Assembly: GCF_910589235.1 (NCBI RefSeq)
Contig: NC_060961.1
Location: 4,225,001 to 4,289,000, forward strand
DNA: 64,000 nt
Direction of reading: 5' to 3'
Source of the DNA: Vespa crabro
Taxonomy: Eukaryota; Arthropoda; Insecta; Hymenoptera; Vespidae
Within the stretch, counting starts at the first letter, position 1. Each line of letters opens with the position of its first letter. The translations under genes and the position numbers were made by a program. Of this stretch, positions 63,476 to 64,000 are shown in pieces. The notes under the pieces were generated by a model that ran no database searches, had not been told where the DNA came from, and saw only the letters and a program-made list of their open reading frames with translations.

Positions 63476-63481
63476 TTTATT
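63476..63481 (-). terminator. Poly(A) signal for the converging minus-strand gene
   Basis: The plus strand reads TTTATT, so the minus strand carries AATAAA. It lies about 215 bp downstream of the minus-strand stop at 63697-63699, and I see no nearer copy of the hexamer in that 3' UTR. It is 8 bp from the TIM50 signal on the other strand. Confidence 0.5.
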
Positions 63482-63489
63482 ATAAAATG

Positions 63490-63495
63490 AATAAA
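63490..63495 (+). terminator. Poly(A) signal for TIM50
   Basis: A canonical AATAAA lies 126 bp after the TIM50 stop codon and is the first such hexamer downstream on this strand. Cleavage would be expected roughly 10-30 bp further on. Confidence 0.7.
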
Positions 63496-63696
63496 CAATC
63501 AGTACCTTTTACATTATTTTACATCTACTATACACATTGTTTTTTGCGTATATAGCATACAAAAATATCAACGAGTATATATTGTATAGAAAATGTCTAA
63601 AAATATGTACAGTTTACAAATTATAATACATTATCATTATGTACCAGCATATTGATGAAATATAAACTTTACATAATAATGATATAAATTACAACA

Positions 63697-64000
63697 TTAC
63701 TTTGCAGTCTTTTTTTTTCTTTTGATTGATTTTGTTTTGACTCTAGGCAAAAATAATTCTTGTAGATTATCATTACCATTACCATTATCATTATCATTTA
63801 AATGTCTTTCATCTGGATTTTGAGATACACTTATCAACTCCTGTGAATTTATTGGTGTATCCGTGTACTCTATATCATCTTGTAGAGGAGGTAAAGCAAT
63901 TTTATCATTAGTCTTTTCTAACCAATTTAAAACTTTTTGATGAGGAGTTGCTGACAATGAAATGGAAATCTGCTCAGATATTCCCCACACAGCTAAAAGT
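63697..64000 (-). CDS. Last coding exon of an unidentified gene, running off the window
   Basis: The frame is open from the window edge to a TAA at 63697-63699. I do not recognise the family. Residues visible from the edge include WGISEQISISLSATPHQ and KVLNWLEKTN, then an acidic and polar linker with N/D/G repeats, and a very basic tail (KTKSIKRKKKTAK) that resembles a nuclear localisation signal. There is no ATG near the start of the frame. On the minus strand TTTTAG at 63998-63993 could be a splice acceptor, which would make the exon begin at 63992; otherwise the frame continues beyond the window. No simple repeat explains most of the frame, and a poly(A) signal follows at a normal distance, so I take it as real. 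It is convergent with TIM50. A nuclear role is only a guess from the tail. Confidence 0.7.
   Translation of the reverse strand, partial: LLAVWGISEQISISLSATPHQKVLNWLEKTNDKIALPPLQDDIEYTDTPINSQELISVSQNPDERHLNDNDNGNGNDNLQELFLPRVKTKSIKRKKKTAK

Noticed and set aside
1..64000. CRISPR arrays, prokaryotic operons, phage or viral genes
   Set aside because: No regularly spaced identical repeats with unique spacers, no such proteins, and the intron-containing TIM50 shows the DNA is eukaryotic.

Overview
This window is a eukaryotic nuclear segment, most likely from an insect. The AT-rich background, CpG-bearing unique islands, many GA/TC, TA and CpG-containing microsatellites and short introns (78-221 bp) would fit a hymenopteran such as an ant, bee or wasp. 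That placement is inferred from style and from the insect-like TIM50 protein, not from a diagnostic marker. There are no bacterial-type operons, no CRISPR array, no rRNA and no tRNA that I could support.

Positions 1 to about 59,200 read as one long intergenic or intronic stretch in which I recognise no protein-coding gene. Almost all the longer open frames there are translations of simple repeats (runs of S/L, R/E, Y/I, H or K). The stretch is a mosaic of AT-rich sequence, more than 40 simple-sequence tracts, and short CpG-richer islands of 200-500 bp (for example near 1,080-1,500, 12,400-14,000, 18,280-18,420, 30,740-30,970, 41,000-41,370, 42,400-42,650, 45,560-45,800, 47,690-48,250 and 54,560-56,300). 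The islands could be conserved non-coding or regulatory elements. They hold several perfect short hairpins and a few TATA-box-like sites. Three sets of diverged or direct repeats suggest old duplications or mobile-element remnants: 1-33/171-203, 1137-1182/1356-1401 and 42274-42318/57873-57917.

Positions 59,200-59,900 may hold the 5' end of an undescribed minus-strand transcript. A CpG-rich patch with CATGCGCA (NRF-1-like) and TTACGTCA (CRE-like) motifs is followed on the minus strand by an initiator-like TCAGT and phase-compatible splice signals. This is weak inference.

Positions 61,417-63,364 (+) hold one complete, confidently identified gene, TIM50, the receptor subunit of the TIM23 mitochondrial inner-membrane translocase. 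It has eight coding exons and encodes 387 residues: targeting presequence, charged coiled-coil-like segment, one transmembrane helix, and a phosphatase-like FCP1/NIF domain with a degenerate catalytic motif. Converging on it from the right is the last coding exon of an unidentified minus-strand gene (63,697 to the window end) with a basic, nuclear-signal-like C-terminus. The poly(A) signals of the two genes lie only 8 bp apart, in the order that makes the mature 3' ends overlap.
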